A DNA stretch of 64,000 bases from Marchantia polymorpha subsp. ruderalis (GCA_037833965.1 AP031353.1:28150501-28214500), one strand, 5' to 3'. Positions 26,257 to 38,466 are shown, counted from the first letter of the stretch. Numbers and translations are program-made. Notes: generated from the sequence alone by a model not told the origin.

Positions 26257-26674
26257 ATCTTGTTATTCATGGTGTTGGATTTGTGCTCAAACATCACATC
26301 CTCTAGTTTTTTGGGTTACAACATATTGGTCATTTTTAGCTTTCAAAAATACTAATATAAAAATCTTTGCAGTTCAAGCTTTCCAACGTAAAGTCAGGTA
26401 AGTTAATATCGATGATACAAAATCATCATCATGATATAATTGCATGAGTGGTTTGTCCGAGCGTGCTATTGACACCACGTGCGGCTTTGCCACGTATCAA
26501 CTTGAGATTTGACTAAACTTTTGATATACAAATCTTTGTAGCTCAAGGTTTCTAACGTAAAGTTAGACAAGTTAATGTCCATGATACTTCATCATGATAT
26601 AACTGCATGCGTGAACTGTCTAAACTTGCTACACATGTCTTTGTGATCTCACATGTGCGGTTTGCCACGTGTCA

Positions 26675-26726
26675 AGGTGTTGTGCATTGGAAGCGAAGTG
26701 CACTTCGCTTCCAATGCACAACACCT
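26675..26726. repeat. 52-bp perfect palindrome without spacer
   Basis: Bases 26675-26700 are the exact reverse complement of 26701-26726, with centre AGTG/CACT and no loop. The right arm overlaps the start of the 93-bp tandem array, so the array's first unit edge has been inverted and joined head-to-head. Confidence 0.97.
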
Positions 26727-27020
26727 GTCAACCACAAGTCGTTGCCTCAAGTGTGCGGTTTGTCATGTGTCAACTTAAAATTTGACCTCACTGCAAGTGG
26801 CTTCCAATGCACAACACATGTCAACAACAAGTCGTTGCCTCAAGTGTGCGATTTGCCATGTGTCAACTTAAAATTTGACCTCATTGCACTTGGCTTCCAA
26901 TGCACAACACCTGTCAACAACAAGTCGTTGCCTCAAGTGTGAGGTTTGCCATGTGTCAACTTAAAATTTGACCTCACTGCACTTCACTTTCAATGCACAA
27001 CACCTGTCAACCACAAGTTT
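26708..27020. repeat. 93-bp tandem repeat, about 3.3 copies
   Basis: Units begin CTTCCAATGCACAACAC at 26708, 26801, 26894 and (as CTTTCAATG) 26987, exactly 93 bp apart. Since 93 is a multiple of three, the plus strand stays open through the array and gives an artefactual 31-residue repeat. It lies inside the satellite. Confidence 0.95.
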
Positions 27021-28090
27021 GATACAGCGTTGTTGTGTCAAACTTCCGGATAGTGTTAAATCCAAAAACGCATATTCATCAAGTCATCAGGCTCCAAAAC
27101 ATCAAATTCAATGAACAAAACTACTTATATAAGAAGCCATGCAGTTGAGTATTTTTAACCTAAAGTCAGGCAAGTTAATATCGAAGATACATCATCATCA
27201 CAATGTAACTGCGTGCGTGGCTTGTCCGAATGTGCTGTCTGCAGCTACGTGAGTTTTCACTTGTGTAGCTCTGCCACATGTCAACTTGGGATGTGACCGA
27301 ACTACTAATATACAAATCTTTGCAGCTCAGGTTTTCCAACGTAAAGTTAGGCAAGTTAATATTGATAATACATCATCATCAACGTGCTACCAATGATTGA
27401 TAATACATCATCATCATCGTGCTACCAATGCCTTCGTGATATCTCGCAGGTGTGACTCTACCATGTATTAGCTCAAGATTCGACCAAACTACTGATATAT
27501 AAATCTCTGCAGCTCAAACTCTTCAACATAAAGTCAGTCAAGTTAATATCGATGGTACATCATCATGATTGAACTGTGTGTGTGACCTGTCTGAGCATGC
27601 TACCCGTGCTTACTTGGCTTTGTGCACGTGCGATTCTACCACATGTCAACTTGAGATTAGTCACAATTACTTAGTACAAATTATTGCAACTAAGACTCTG
27701 GAATGCAAAGTCTTGCAAGTTAATATCGATGATACATCCTCATGATATAAATATTTACGAGATACCCAATCTATGTGACGTCGCGCATGTGTGACTCTGC
27801 CATGTGTCAACTTGAGATTCGACTGAAGCAATAAATACACAAATCTCTGCACCTCAAGCTCTCCAATGTAAAATCATGCAAGTTAATATGGTTGATATAT
27901 CATCATCATCATGATATAATTGCATGGGTGGCCTACCCGAGCGCCTACGTGTTTGCAAGTTGCCACGTGCAAACTTGAGATTTGACCTTATTGCACCGCG
28001 CGTCCAATGCGTGACTTGTGTCGTTAACTCGAGCGTTGATGTGTCAAACTTCGGATAATGTTGAAACTTGACACAATGATGTTGATTTTA

Positions 28091-28285
28091 AGCTAATTCA
28101 TAATTTCAAAACACAAGGGTGGTTGCAGTCTGGACAACTGATTGGAAATATTTACAATACTTTTTTTATAATTGGCTCGCCAAGATTCCATGTATCTCTA
28201 CACCTCTGGAGCTATCTTCGGTGTCTTCTTTTGTCTTTGGTCGAGTTTGGTTATTGACCAGCTCGTGAAGCGGTTTCTTCTTCTC
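28091..28285. repeat. Dispersed repeat A, copy 1
   Basis: About 195 bp resembling 33672-33885 in the same orientation: GCTAATTCATAATTTCAAAA, then a T-run, a GGCTCGC box, CCTCTGGAGCT, ATCTTCGGTG and TTTGGTCGAGTTTG in the same order. No terminal repeats are obvious. Confidence 0.8.
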
Positions 28286-28527
28286 TGCTCCACTATGTTT
28301 CATCTCCTGCACTTGCAGTTTCTTGTAAGATATCGAGCGAGCTATCTTCATCGAGCTCTTTCGAAGGCACCACATCACATTATCAAGTTGAATTCCGGTT
28401 AGCCTCCCATTCTTGTTGGTCCCTTGAGGTGTAGGTTGACTATACTGCAAATCCCGCCATGCAACCTCATTTCATCTCAATAGTAAACAATCTGTTTTTT
28501 TGTTGTTTTGGTTTTTAAGTTTCGATA

Positions 28528-28978
28528 TTTGTGTACGGTGGGGAAAGTCGTCCGCCTTGGTGCGAAGAGCTTGTTGAGCGTGTAAATCACTCAGTCGAAG
28601 TGAATCTTGTATCAAATCGATTTTGTAACCATTTTTTCAATTCTTTTCCCCTTGTGTCAAACCAATTGGTTGTATCGATTTTGAAAAGTTGAATCGTCCA
28701 TATCCGCCTGTAATGCACATTTTGGCGCTTCAGAGATCGGGGTTTCCTCGAAATTTGTGTACGGTAGGGAAAGTCGTCCGCCTTGGTGCGAAGAGCATGT
28801 TGAGCGTGTATATCACTCTCATTCGAAGTGAACCGTGATTCAAATCGATTTTGTAACCATTTTTTTCTATTTTCCCCCCTTGTGTCAAAACAATTGGTTG
28901 TATAGATTTTGAAAAGTTAATTCGTCCAAATCCGCCTGTAATGCACATTATGGCGCTTCAGGGATCGGGGTTTCCTCT
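28528..28978. repeat. 226-bp direct tandem duplication
   Basis: Copy 1 is 28528-28753 and copy 2 is 28754-28978. Both start TTTGTGTACGGT and end GATCGGGGTTTCCTC, with roughly a dozen differences. No coding content is recognisable. Confidence 0.92.
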
Positions 28979-31010
28979 CCATCCAATGGGGTTCCTCGGA
29001 TTACAGCAGATTTCATTGCAAATCTCCTTATAGACAATCTTATATACAATCTTATAACATGGCCAGAGAGTACTCTACTGACTTTCAATCTCTCCATATC
29101 TTCTTGGATATTTATAACACTTGGACCGAGAATAAAGGGGCAGTAAGAGCTTCGGTTTTTTGTCGTTCTACCCGTTCTACCGTTTTTTTCCAGCCTTTTG
29201 ACCCTTTGGGTCCCCCGGGCTTGATCTATTACCATTTACCATCACCCGTAATTGGGTAGCCAAGACGTATATTTATTTTGTTGGCAATGCAATCTTCAGC
29301 CTAACAATTATGAAATGCAAATTCTGGAAAGAATTGTTGAACTCGTGAGGAAAAACAAGAAGAATTTCACCACCTTTTTAACAATGCCCCTACATGTATT
29401 CTTCCTGGATTGAGGTCCATTTTATTTATATGAATGTTTCCCGACCGCGCACCTGTCTATGATCGGACCTGAGTGGCATCCAGATCCTCAAACTTGGAAG
29501 CGATTAGTACCCCCGCGACTTTCAGTCCAACTTACCTCCAGTAGGGAAAGAGTACAGATTACGAATGTTAGTTCCGATCTTCGCAATGCCTGAAGAGGTG
29601 GCTGGATGCCTACGAGAAGTAAAAATTGAAGTAAAAGCTTTGAATATATAAACAATTTTCATACCGCATACAGTGATTCACTCTCATACAGCACGTCGTG
29701 GTTGGTCCGCTAGAGCTCTTGAAACAGTAGGAAATGTGGGAGCATGTACCTGGAAGGAAGGGGGATCATGCATCGTGTGGTGCAATAATTTGTCAGATCT
29801 AACAAGATTGAATGCAAGGTTTAGAATTCGATTGCAGTATGGCGGTTCATCTGAGGGCGGTCATGGAGTGAAGTTCACACCATGGAGCTTGTGATTGGAG
29901 AAAGGTAATCCAAGCCTCGTTTAGGACAACTTGTCAAATGTCGCTGAAGTATCTACCGAGTTCCACACATCTTGGGCCAAACTTATATAAATGAGATTCC
30001 AATCTACAGGAACACTGGAACCGATGTCAATTAACCGACGTGGCCGGTCTTACATGTCAATGGTTTGCGAAACAAGAGATCTCCCTAATAATTTCGGTCT
30101 CATGCTTCTCGTGCTCTTCTTTAGAACGATGCATTTACTCTCAATATAATCAAAATATACCCCATGTCCCGCCTGTATATATGGTGGCTTCCTACATGAG
30201 AACTTCAATCCGATCTAACGCATTGGCCAGTGGTGTATCCACCCGAAGGAGAAAAGGTACTCTGAAAAGTTTCTGCAGTTCGACGAGAACTTTCTGACAA
30301 CGGAGACCTGAGCCATAGAACTGAATTGGATTGACATTCACTTCCAGCCGCTTCTACTTTCATCTGCCATCTGTCTGTTGTCATCCAGTGCTTTGTTTAC
30401 GGTGTGAGTGACAATCTCTTTTGCTTGTGGAGATTATCAGACTTGTCATCTCTTTCTTGCATGAGGTCATGTCATATCCACATTGCTGCCATCGTTTACG
30501 GTGTGATACCCTTTAGCTACGTAATGATCACGATCAGACAGTGAAGCATGGACTTTATTTCTGCCACTGATTGCAGCCTACGTATGACAGTAGTATAGAT
30601 CAGGGAAGTGCGAACGAGGAGGTAGCACTTTCCAACAGTACGAATGTGGATCAGGAGAAGAGTGCATGCAAGAAACTGTGAAATGTTTCCACCACTCTCA
30701 TGCACATCAAAGTCCCCCGTGTCGTCCGGTTTCCATTCGTCGGAAGTAGCCCCTCACCAGAAGCTGATCAGAACGACAGAATATCTCCTTCCTGTTTCTG
30801 TACTGGTGCTCCGAAGAATTTCATTTCTGGGCACAGTGGAGTTCCAGCACTAGATTCAACCTGATGCTTCCAGGAGAAAAGGTTATAGTAATCTCACAAG
30901 TCAGCATTGTGAATTCAGAACGTTTAATCAGATTTCTCAACTTGCTCGGCCTGCAGGTGAACTGGAACTCGAGACTGTGAACATCGCTTCGCTTTTTGGA
31001 ACAAGACGAG
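28979..31010. other. Intergenic DNA upstream of the polyphenol oxidase pseudogene
   Basis: Mixed composition and short open stretches without recognisable motifs. The last few hundred bases may hold the former promoter and 5' UTR, but no clear TATA element or start site was found. Confidence 0.5.
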
Positions 31011-32967
31011 ATGGCGGCTGCAGCAGCGCCGTCCGGTGTTTCGTTGCTGTCTCCGAGACCTCGAGGTCTCAAGGGTCAAGGGGCCAAGTGACTGCACCGA
31101 CCGTGCAAGGGATAGTGAATTGCAGAGCCGAGGAGAGGTCGCGACCGATAGCGAGACCGAGTGGGCTGAATTTTTCCAGCGCCGCCATCAGCAGGAGGAG
31201 AGGGCGGCATTGGGATTCTCCTTCGAGACTCGTGCTCGATGTGAGCCAGCTGAAGGCTACCGCGAGAACGGGAGCGGAGGCAAGCGAGGACTCGACGGAC
31301 GGAGATGACGACGGAGACGATGCGACGATCGAGCAATCACTCCTACAGCGACGGCAACTGCTGTGGGGCGCCACGGGGTCGCTCACCTGGCTCTCCTCCG
31401 TAGGACTCGCCGTCGCCAAACCCATTCCTCCGGCGATCTTCTCCCCGAAATATTGCACAGATAATATCTACCCAAACCAAGGAGCTTTTCCAAACGTAGT
31501 CGAGGACTGCTGCCTGCCGGACGGAAGTAGCTTGACGCCGAAGGACTTCGTCTTCGAAAAGCTGCCGATGCGGACACGTAAGTCGGCACACGTTCTGTCC
31601 GAAGACGCTGCGTACGTGGCAAAACACAACGCTGCTTACGAGGCCATGAAAAAACTCCCCGACTCCGACCCCCGGAGCTTCGCGGCCCAGTGGCACGTGC
31701 ACTGCGCCTTCTGCGAGGGCGCCTACCCTAGCCCGGCAGCGAGGATCCGTCCGTCAAACTGGACGTCCACGGCAGCTGGGCGTTTCTACCCTGGCACCGG
31801 ATGTACCTCTACTTCCACGAGCGGTTCCTGAGCGACCTGATCGGCGACCCGACCTTCGCACTGCCGTTCTGGAACTGGGACAATCAGAGGCCCGACGCCG
31901 GCGGCAACAAGATGCCGCGCATGTTCGTGCCGGTGTTCTTTCCCGGGCCTCTCAGTAACCTACAAAAAGCGTTCCGGAACACGGATCATTACCCTCCGGA
32001 AATTGTACGTTTGGATCGCGACAACCCCGGTAGTTCCCCTAAAGACGTTCAGGTCAACAACTTGGTTCTGATGCACCGCACAGTTGTTTCATCCACGAGC
32101 GACGTAACTTTTCTCGGCTCAGCTTACAGAGCGAACCACGACGGTCGCAAGCCGTCTGCCGGGTCGGCCGAGAATGACGGCCACAACAAGATCCACGTTT
32201 GGACGGGAAGTGGAGACCAGGGACGGCATCCGTTCAAGGAAGACATGGGAACCTTCGTGTACGCAGGAAGGAATCCTGCGTACTCACCATTCGAATGTGG
32301 ACCGATTATGGACGGTGTGGAAAAGCCTTCCGCCTGAAAGCGATGAGGCGACTCGGAGTGGCAGCAGAGCTCGGAAAGAATCCGATGATCCGGATTTCCT
32401 CAACGCGAAGTTCGCCTTTTACGACCACAAGGGGGAGATCGTTCATGTCAAGGTCAGCCAAACACTGTCCACCGAAGATCTGAGCTACAAGTACGAGATC
32501 ATGGAAAGTGACAAGGATTGGATCAACTTCGAGTTCCAGACAGTAGACGAGGCGAAACCCAGTCCGGAAGACATTTCGCGGTATGCAGAAACGCCGGCAG
32601 TTTTCAAAAAGGACGAGAGTGCGACGTTCCGACTCTTACGTGGAGAGCCTGTCCCGTTCGGTCGATTGGCGGCGGATGAGGTCGAGGAGATCTTGGTGAT
32701 CAAGGGCGTGAAGACTCCCATGCGTTCGTTCATGGCGTACAAGGTGTTCATCAACTTACCAGACGCTGATCCGAGCACGAAGTTGGATATTCATAACTTT
32801 GTCGGCATGATCACGAATCTCCCACATAACATGTCCAAAGCCCATTCTAGTTCCGGCGTCGATTTCCGACTTAGCATCGGAGCTTGGGGCCGGTTTCTGT
32901 GACTTTCGTTCCCGCAGGCCAGAACGAGGATGCTGGTTTCGATGGTCTGGAGATAAAGTTCAACTGA
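31011..32967 (+). pseudogene. Polyphenol oxidase (tyrosinase/catechol oxidase), frameshifted
   Basis: An intronless coding region of plant polyphenol oxidase type, an enzyme that oxidises o-diphenols to quinones in the thylakoid lumen with a paired-copper centre. From the ATG at 31011 it shows a chloroplast-transit-like Ala/Ser/Arg region, a twin-arginine thylakoid signal (RRQLLW, near 31348) before a hydrophobic stretch, and the CuA start WHVHCAFC (31691-31714). Next come WHRMYLYFHERF (about 31788), CuB HVWTG (about 32195) and HHSNVDRLWTVW (about 32284), then DWL- and KFDV-type C-terminal domains ending near 32967. The reading frame changes four times: about 31075-31090, 31725-31745, 32265-32285 and 32883-32890. 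At least two breaks abut G- or C-runs, so sequencing error is possible, but as given no functional enzyme is made. Confidence 0.9.
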
Positions 32968-34569
32968 GAATCTTCCTTTTCAGCTGAGCTTTTCACTTCT
33001 CGCGGATATGCACGCAGCGTCAACCACTGAAGAGAATAGAGAAGATGGGGGATGCTCTTCCATTCCGCCCATCATTGGTTCACATCAACAAGGCAGGCTC
33101 GGATCTGTAAGACACTTTCCTGTAGGCCCTTGCATAGACTGCACATATCTTTGCTCATGTCACTCACTGATAATGTATATCTTGAAACTCGCCCCCTTCT
33201 GTGGAAATAAAGCGGAAGGGAAGCATATGTGCAATGTAGCCACGTTCAATAAGAGATCTCTCTTTTGGAAATGCACCGAGTCTCGAGGCTAAACTTGATT
33301 GTCTAATATACGAGTGCCTTGTCCAGATCAACGAATTCTGGAAACCCTAACCCCTGGGGAACACATCTAGCATGCCAGAACATTTACTGACGAGTTGACA
33401 ACGGCGAGGTGGTAAGGTATTCTTATATGCAGATATGGGATTCCATTTTCGACGGTTTCAGTTAAAATATAGACAGATTCTGCACGGCGTGGAAGAGCCG
33501 TCCAGAGTCGAGTCAAGAGGCAACTCGAAATCAACAGCACCAGACTGCAAACTCTTTTGGACTCTTTCGGACGCAGGCTACTTAGTTCGATCATTTGCCA
33601 GTGTGGAATCTCCTGCATGGCATGAATAGTCTTCACGAGTCCTTGCTGCATAGGCTACTACGTACAAATATGCTAACTCATAATTTCAAAATACGAGAGT
33701 GGTTGAAGTCTCGACAGCTGGTTGAAATATTTAAGATACCTTTTTTTTCGTGGCTCGCATCTTGGCCCAGATCCGGTGGATCCCTACACCACCGGAGCTC
33801 TGGAGTGATCTTCGGTGAAGTTTGGGTTCGTTTCTTTTTTCGTGTTTGGTCGAGTTTGTTTCTTGACCACCTCATATAGTGGTTTAGGGTAAAGCAAAAT
33901 CCTGCTCTTTGGCTTGGGCACAACTAATAACGGACAAACTCAACAAAAAATTCTCAAAATTTGTGAATCTCCACCCTAGTGAAGAGTGCTTTCATGTGGA
34001 TTCTCGAAACAGATAGCAAGTTTTTCCTTTCAAAAATCATATTTTTGAAACCTTTGAAAAGTTGTTGAGTGAAAAATCCCCAGGAATTCTCAAATTATGT
34101 TCTCAATTTTCATCTCTTTTGGTTACAAACACTTACGAGAACAGAAATTGGCCTCTCTGGAAAGACAAAAAGTTTTATGACTTATGTGTCCCCAGCTTTA
34201 CATCATTCATTCCATCCTACTATGCTGAAGCCCTTGATCATTCAAGGATAATGACATCAATCATATACTATTTGAATGATGCTAGATCCATTGTTTATAT
34301 TCTCAACATTGATTATCATTGTGGATCCAAAGTGGCTTAACCAATACATTATTGGGTGAGCTGATAGCTCTAGGTCAAAAAGTTCAAGCTCAAAAATCTG
34401 TGTCTTCTGACAAAACAATGTGCGGTGATTCATACACTAGCAAGGACGGATTTGTGAATGAGGGTGTCTTTTCCTTTGGTTGATAGAGTAGTTTCTGCGA
34501 AAGCAACCATGTGGTCACAGAGTTGTGGACAGAGCAATACTTGAAAACATCTTGATCAATTGAGATCTG
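32968..34569. other. Intergenic DNA between polyphenol oxidase pseudogene and LTR cluster
   Basis: No gene recognised. Contains dispersed repeat A copy 2 (33672-33885) and otherwise anonymous sequence. Confidence 0.55.
33672..33885. repeat. Dispersed repeat A, copy 2
   Basis: Counterpart of 28091-28285, with GCTAACTCATAATTTCAAAA at its left end and TTTGGTCGAGTTTG with TTGACCA near its right end. Small indels separate the two copies. Confidence 0.8.
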
Positions 34570-34784
34570 TGTTTTTTGGTAACCCACTTTTTGTTTTTGT
34601 GCGGAATTTAAAACATTTTTGAAAAACAGTACCGCAGCAACAGTGTAAATAGTAATCGGGACATTTAAATAGAGTGAAATTGGATGATCGTGGGTCTCGT
34701 AGAATCTCGTAGAATCCAGGAGTTGGGCGCAATGTCCGGGACAGGCGCCCCGGCCCGAACGACCGATTCTGAAGGGAATCTCCT

Positions 34785-35475
34785 TCGGCGCAAGGCGCAG
34801 AATACGCCTTCGGCGCTAGGGAAATCCCTCAGAACTTATTCAATTCATAACGCCTTGACTTGATTAGGGTTTTGTTGGAAAGAGCTTGACGCGCTCGTTC
34901 TAACGAGCCCAAGAACGCTTGAAACGGATGAGGGATCAAGGAGTAACGATTGTCGGAAGATACAGAGAGGGAGCGCATTCGGCGGAAGGGCTAGGCCGAC
35001 GGACGAGCCGCCTTCGGCCCTAGGTCAACGCCTTCGGGGGTGAACTCCTTCGTACAAGCGCCTTCGGCGCCAGCGCATCAAGATTAGGTCAACGCCTTTG
35101 GGGCAAGCAACTCCGTGCGGTCCGCCTTCGGCCGAACGCCTTCGGCGGTACGGACATGTGCGCCTTCGGCGGAATGGAACTCCTGCGGCAAAAGCGCCTT
35201 CGGGAGGACAAGAGGGATCGACAGAAAGGACAAGACCAGTTGACTGCGGTCAACGCCTTCGGCCCAAGCGCCTTCGGCGATGCACATACGTCAACGGACG
35301 TCTTCAAGGATACGCCTTTGGCGCTGGGAGTCAACGCCTTCGGCGCGAGGACTTTGCCTTCGGCGGAATGCTTACGGCGAAGCGCCTTCGGCGGTGCGGG
35401 ATAGAACAGAGATGCGGGTCGGCCAGAGGCGAAAGCCTCCGTCGCCGCGCCTTCGGCGATACGCCTTCGGCGCTG
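34785..35475. repeat. Palindrome cluster 1: dispersed GCCTTCGGC motifs
   Basis: About twenty copies of CCTTCGG-containing words, most as CGCCTTCGGCG or GCCTTCGGCC, at irregular 15-60 bp spacing in the upstream half of the old LTR. CGCC-TTC-GGCG folds into a 4-bp stem with a 3-nt loop on either strand. In the young LTRs the corresponding region mostly carries CGCCTGTGCACAGGCG-type palindromes. Confidence 0.9.
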
Positions 35476-36126
35476 CGCGAACAAGGCCACGGCGAAGTAC
35501 GATGGTAGAAATCGAATTCAATTTTCGAGCGTGTGAGTCCGCGCAACGGCGGAGCGTGAAGCCGAGCGTGCGAGAGGAGGGCTGTTACGCCTCCAAGCCG
35601 GCGAAGCCATCAAGTGGGACGACCTCCACTCCAAGTGTCGACGATGAAATCTTGTGAGCCGAAGGCGGGTGACTCATTATTGAACTTGCGAATTTGATTT
35701 CTCGTGAGAGCTGCGCGCGCACGCATTTTGGCAGAGAGAAATCAGAGGAGAAGGCGACGCGCAGAGACTGGCGAGATTGAGAGAGAATTGAGTGCGCGAC
35801 CGCGGGAATTGAGTAAGAGTAGAGCTCGCAGAGGGATCGCATCCGCGGGCAAGAAGCTTGGGCATAGCAGAGGAGAGTTTGCGCAGTACAATTTCAAGAA
35901 CGCGATGTCGAAAGTAACACAGCTGTGGATGATTCCGGTGAAGCTTCCGCAGATTGGGCTGCGCGCTTTCCAGCACGAGCTGACTGCGAAGAAGCTCGAT
36001 TTCCTCCTGTGAGGGTGGAATTACGTATGCCAGGACATGATGCGCGAGTGGCAGAAGGAGAGAGATCAACCTACGCGCGGGTTTCGACCGCACGTAGAGC
36101 GATGGGTCATCGAGGACTAGGAACAG

Positions 36127-36834
36127 GTGTTGGGAAGATGTGCGGGAGAGTACGGACATCTCCTATTCGATAGCGAAAGCATCAAGGTCACGAAGGAGGA
36201 GGAGATTTCCTTCGCAGCCCTTTTCAAGAGCAGCAAGTCTAGCAAGAACGGGTACAAGACCCAGGATTACAAGGATCGCTACCGCAGAAATGTCGCGGTA
36301 GCACTTCTACAACTCTTGCAGCCGCACATGACCACCTACATCACTTCTTGGCAGGTGGCATTCGTGGAGCTGGCGTTGATCAGAGCTCCAATTCACTGGG
36401 CTCGCATCTTATGGAAGATAACGCGGCAGCATGCGTTTGAGGAGAAGGGAGGGTCGATCAATCATCTCTCCCTCTTCTTGATCAATTTTTATCGGTCAAT
36501 GGGTTGTCTAACCGCGACCGAGCGAGTTCAGTTCCCATTGCTGTCACGCAGCAATCCCGGGCGGTATGTGAAGGACGTCGAGGTTGACACCGACGAGGAA
36601 GAGACTCTTGCCTCCACGCCACCAGCCCAACCGAGAGCTGAAGGAGAATCACTCGCAGCGCGAGTGCCGCGGAAGCGGAGATGGAAGGGAGAAGCCGAGA
36701 AGAGCCAACATCGCGATTCAGCTGCTCAAAAACGGAAGCGGCCACTGCACGAGCTCTTCAGTCGGCCGAAGCAGAAAGCACGCAGGCTCGTGTTGCCTGC
36801 AAGTAGTGCGGAGACAGGGCGTGCCGCAGGATAG
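36127..36834 (+). pseudogene. U3 ORF relic, globular part (old LTR)
   Basis: Homologous to residues about 155-385 of the ORF at 48167. Shared words include GHLLFDSESIKVTK, DYKDR, LLQLLQPH, RQHAFEEKGG, INFYR and RPKQKARRLVLPA. Upstream, the same frame is broken at conserved Trp codons (TGG to TGA at about 36010-36012, TGG to TAG near 36118-36120). No known domain was recognised. Function unknown. It is useful as an outgroup for testing selection on the younger ORFs. Confidence 0.85.
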
Positions 36835-36894
36835 AAGGAGTCATCATCCTCGGAGGAGGATGGGAACACGCGGACTGCAGAGGGGTCAGCGGAC

Positions 36895-37350
36895 CTCCCT
36901 ACGCCTTCGGGCCAGGAGAGACGACACGCGGCATCGACGAACGTGCCGGCAACGGATAGGTGTTCTGCGCGAATACCGTTCGCGGACTCGCCTTCGGGGC
37001 TGGAGCCTTCGGCGCAGCGGAGGAAGGCAAAGGAGCCGGCGGAAAATGCGCCTTCGGCCCAAGGGATTGCGAGTAGGGAGCCTTCGGGACAAGCGCCTTC
37101 GGCGGAAGGACCGCCGGAAGGTGCGCCTTTGGCTCAAGGGCCTTCGGCCCAAGGGACTTTGGGCGAGCCGTCTTCGGCTCAACCGCCTTGGGCGGTAGAC
37201 GCCTTTAGCGATACGCCTTCGGCGGAAGCGCTTTTGGCGAAGGACCTATCAGAGGAGCAAGACGACAAGGAGAAGGAGGAGGCACGTGTGCCTTCGGCTA
37301 AGTCGCCTTCGGCACAAGCACCTTCGGCGGTGGACGCCTTCGGCGCTGCG
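36895..37350. repeat. Palindrome cluster 2: GCCTTCGGC motifs within the old ORF
   Basis: About twenty more GCCTTCGG-type motifs at short spacing, here in the low-complexity middle part of the old U3 ORF. In the protein frame they read as repeated PSA or PSG/PSE triplets. Confidence 0.9.
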
Positions 37351-37397
37351 GCGTTGGTAGTAACAGATCGGGCGGACGGTGCGAACTTGTCAAAAAC

Positions 37398-38401
37398 ATG
37401 ACCCCCACTGCCTTAGACATTTTTGCCGGGAGCAGTGCGGCGGCAGCAGCAGTAGAAGCAGACGCTACGCATCCCAACTCCCGAGAATCGCCAGGGAATT
37501 CAGTGGCGACCGAAATCCTCAATTTGGAGTATGACGGAGAAGGAGAATCGGGCTCGGACAAGGAGGAGGAGCAATCGGTGGAAGGCACGCCGACGGCGGC
37601 ACTATGCGAGCAGGTGGTACCTCTGCTGAGGTATCTCGATCACAAGGTGATGAAGTACGCAGACCCCCGCCAACCTGGGTACTACGTCGAATAAGTGCGC
37701 AGGCGGACTCGCACTAAAGTCTGAACTTGCAAGTTGTTGGCACGCTTGGATGGGGACATCAAGGATATGCAATTGAAGAACGAGGCCCTGCGTGGCCACA
37801 TTGCTCTTTCGTGGAAGCTGCAGAAGGTCGTGACCGGGTGCGCGATGAGAAGTTGGAGGAGGCAAAGAAGGAGTTTGCCAAGGAGAAGGCGAAGCTTGTG
37901 GACGAGCTGGATTCTGAGCAGACTCATGGACTACAGGCGGATGAAGAGTTAATCCGCAAACTACAATCGAAGTGCGGCGAATTGAGAGCGCAGCGTGCGG
38001 ACGCAAAGTTGCAGTTGGTAGTGGTTGAAGACGATTGCCAGCGGGAGGCAGATCGCACGAAGGAAGAGTTGGTCAAGCGAGTCAACCACTGTCTCAGAGG
38101 TTACACCCTCTGGGAAGTGGTTGCGCAGGAGAAACTCACATTGCGCGAGTTAGAGCTTCGTGCGGCGGGTTTGATGTCAGGTGACAGTCGGAGCCGGCGG
38201 CGAGTGGCTAAGAAGCTGGATGCGTATCTGTCAAGGTCGCGAGACGCCATGGCAAACCTCGAGGCGGAGGGTACTGTGGTGTTGCGATGGCTGGGATTGC
38301 GCAGTCGAGCTGAAGACTGGTTGGGTAGGGAGTTAGCACGTGGCAGTCCGTCGCGCAGAAAGCACAGTACAGGATCTGCAGGGTGCTGCAGCGTAGTGTA
38401 G
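37398..38401 (+). pseudogene. U3 ORF relic, acidic and coiled-coil part (old LTR)
   Basis: Two open stretches (37398-37694 and 37727-38401), in different frames, match the acidic patch and coiled coil of the young ORF. Shared words include SVATEIL, QVVPLLRYLD, QADEELIRKLQS, CGELRAQRA, AQEKLTLREL and SGDSRSRR. The stop at about 37692-37694 and the frame change show decay. Function unknown. Confidence 0.85.
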
Positions 38402-38433
38402 TGTAGTGCAGGCGTAGAGTGTTAGCTAGGACT

Positions 38434-38466
38434 TATATATAAAGTAGTTCAAGGCGTCTTGCCTTG
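38434..38466 (+). promoter_or_regulatory. TATA box and start-site hairpin of the old LTR
   Basis: TATATATAAA at 38434-38443, followed by the inverted repeat CAAGGC-GTCTT-GCCTTG at 38450-38466. It is positionally equivalent to the TATA-hairpin pair of the younger LTRs. Confidence 0.75.

Larger units (their letters stand above)
26330..27990. repeat. Degenerate satellite, monomer about 165-185 bp
   Basis: The motif GCAAGTTAATATCGATGATAC or close variants recurs at about 26398, 26570, 27172, 27354, 27538, 27715 and 27879. Between these, similar words recur in the same order: an AATCTTTGCAGCTCAAG-like box, a CCACGTGTCAACTTGAGAT-like box and a CATCATCATGATATAA-like box. Spacing is 164-184 bp, except between 26570 and 27172, where a separate 93-bp tandem block is embedded. 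Monomers are diverged, so the array is old. Confidence 0.88.

Noticed and set aside
26607..26942. Plus-strand open frame with a 31-residue repeat
   Set aside because: It is the 93-bp tandem array read in frame (93 is divisible by three), inside a satellite.
31725..32285. Introns in the polyphenol oxidase to explain the frame changes
   Set aside because: The homologous protein sequence is continuous across each break with only 1-2 bases out of register, so there is no room for introns.
34785..35475. CRISPR-like array of short palindromic repeats
   Set aside because: Motifs are about 9-11 bp, irregularly spaced, without uniform spacers, and sit in a plant LTR retrotransposon.
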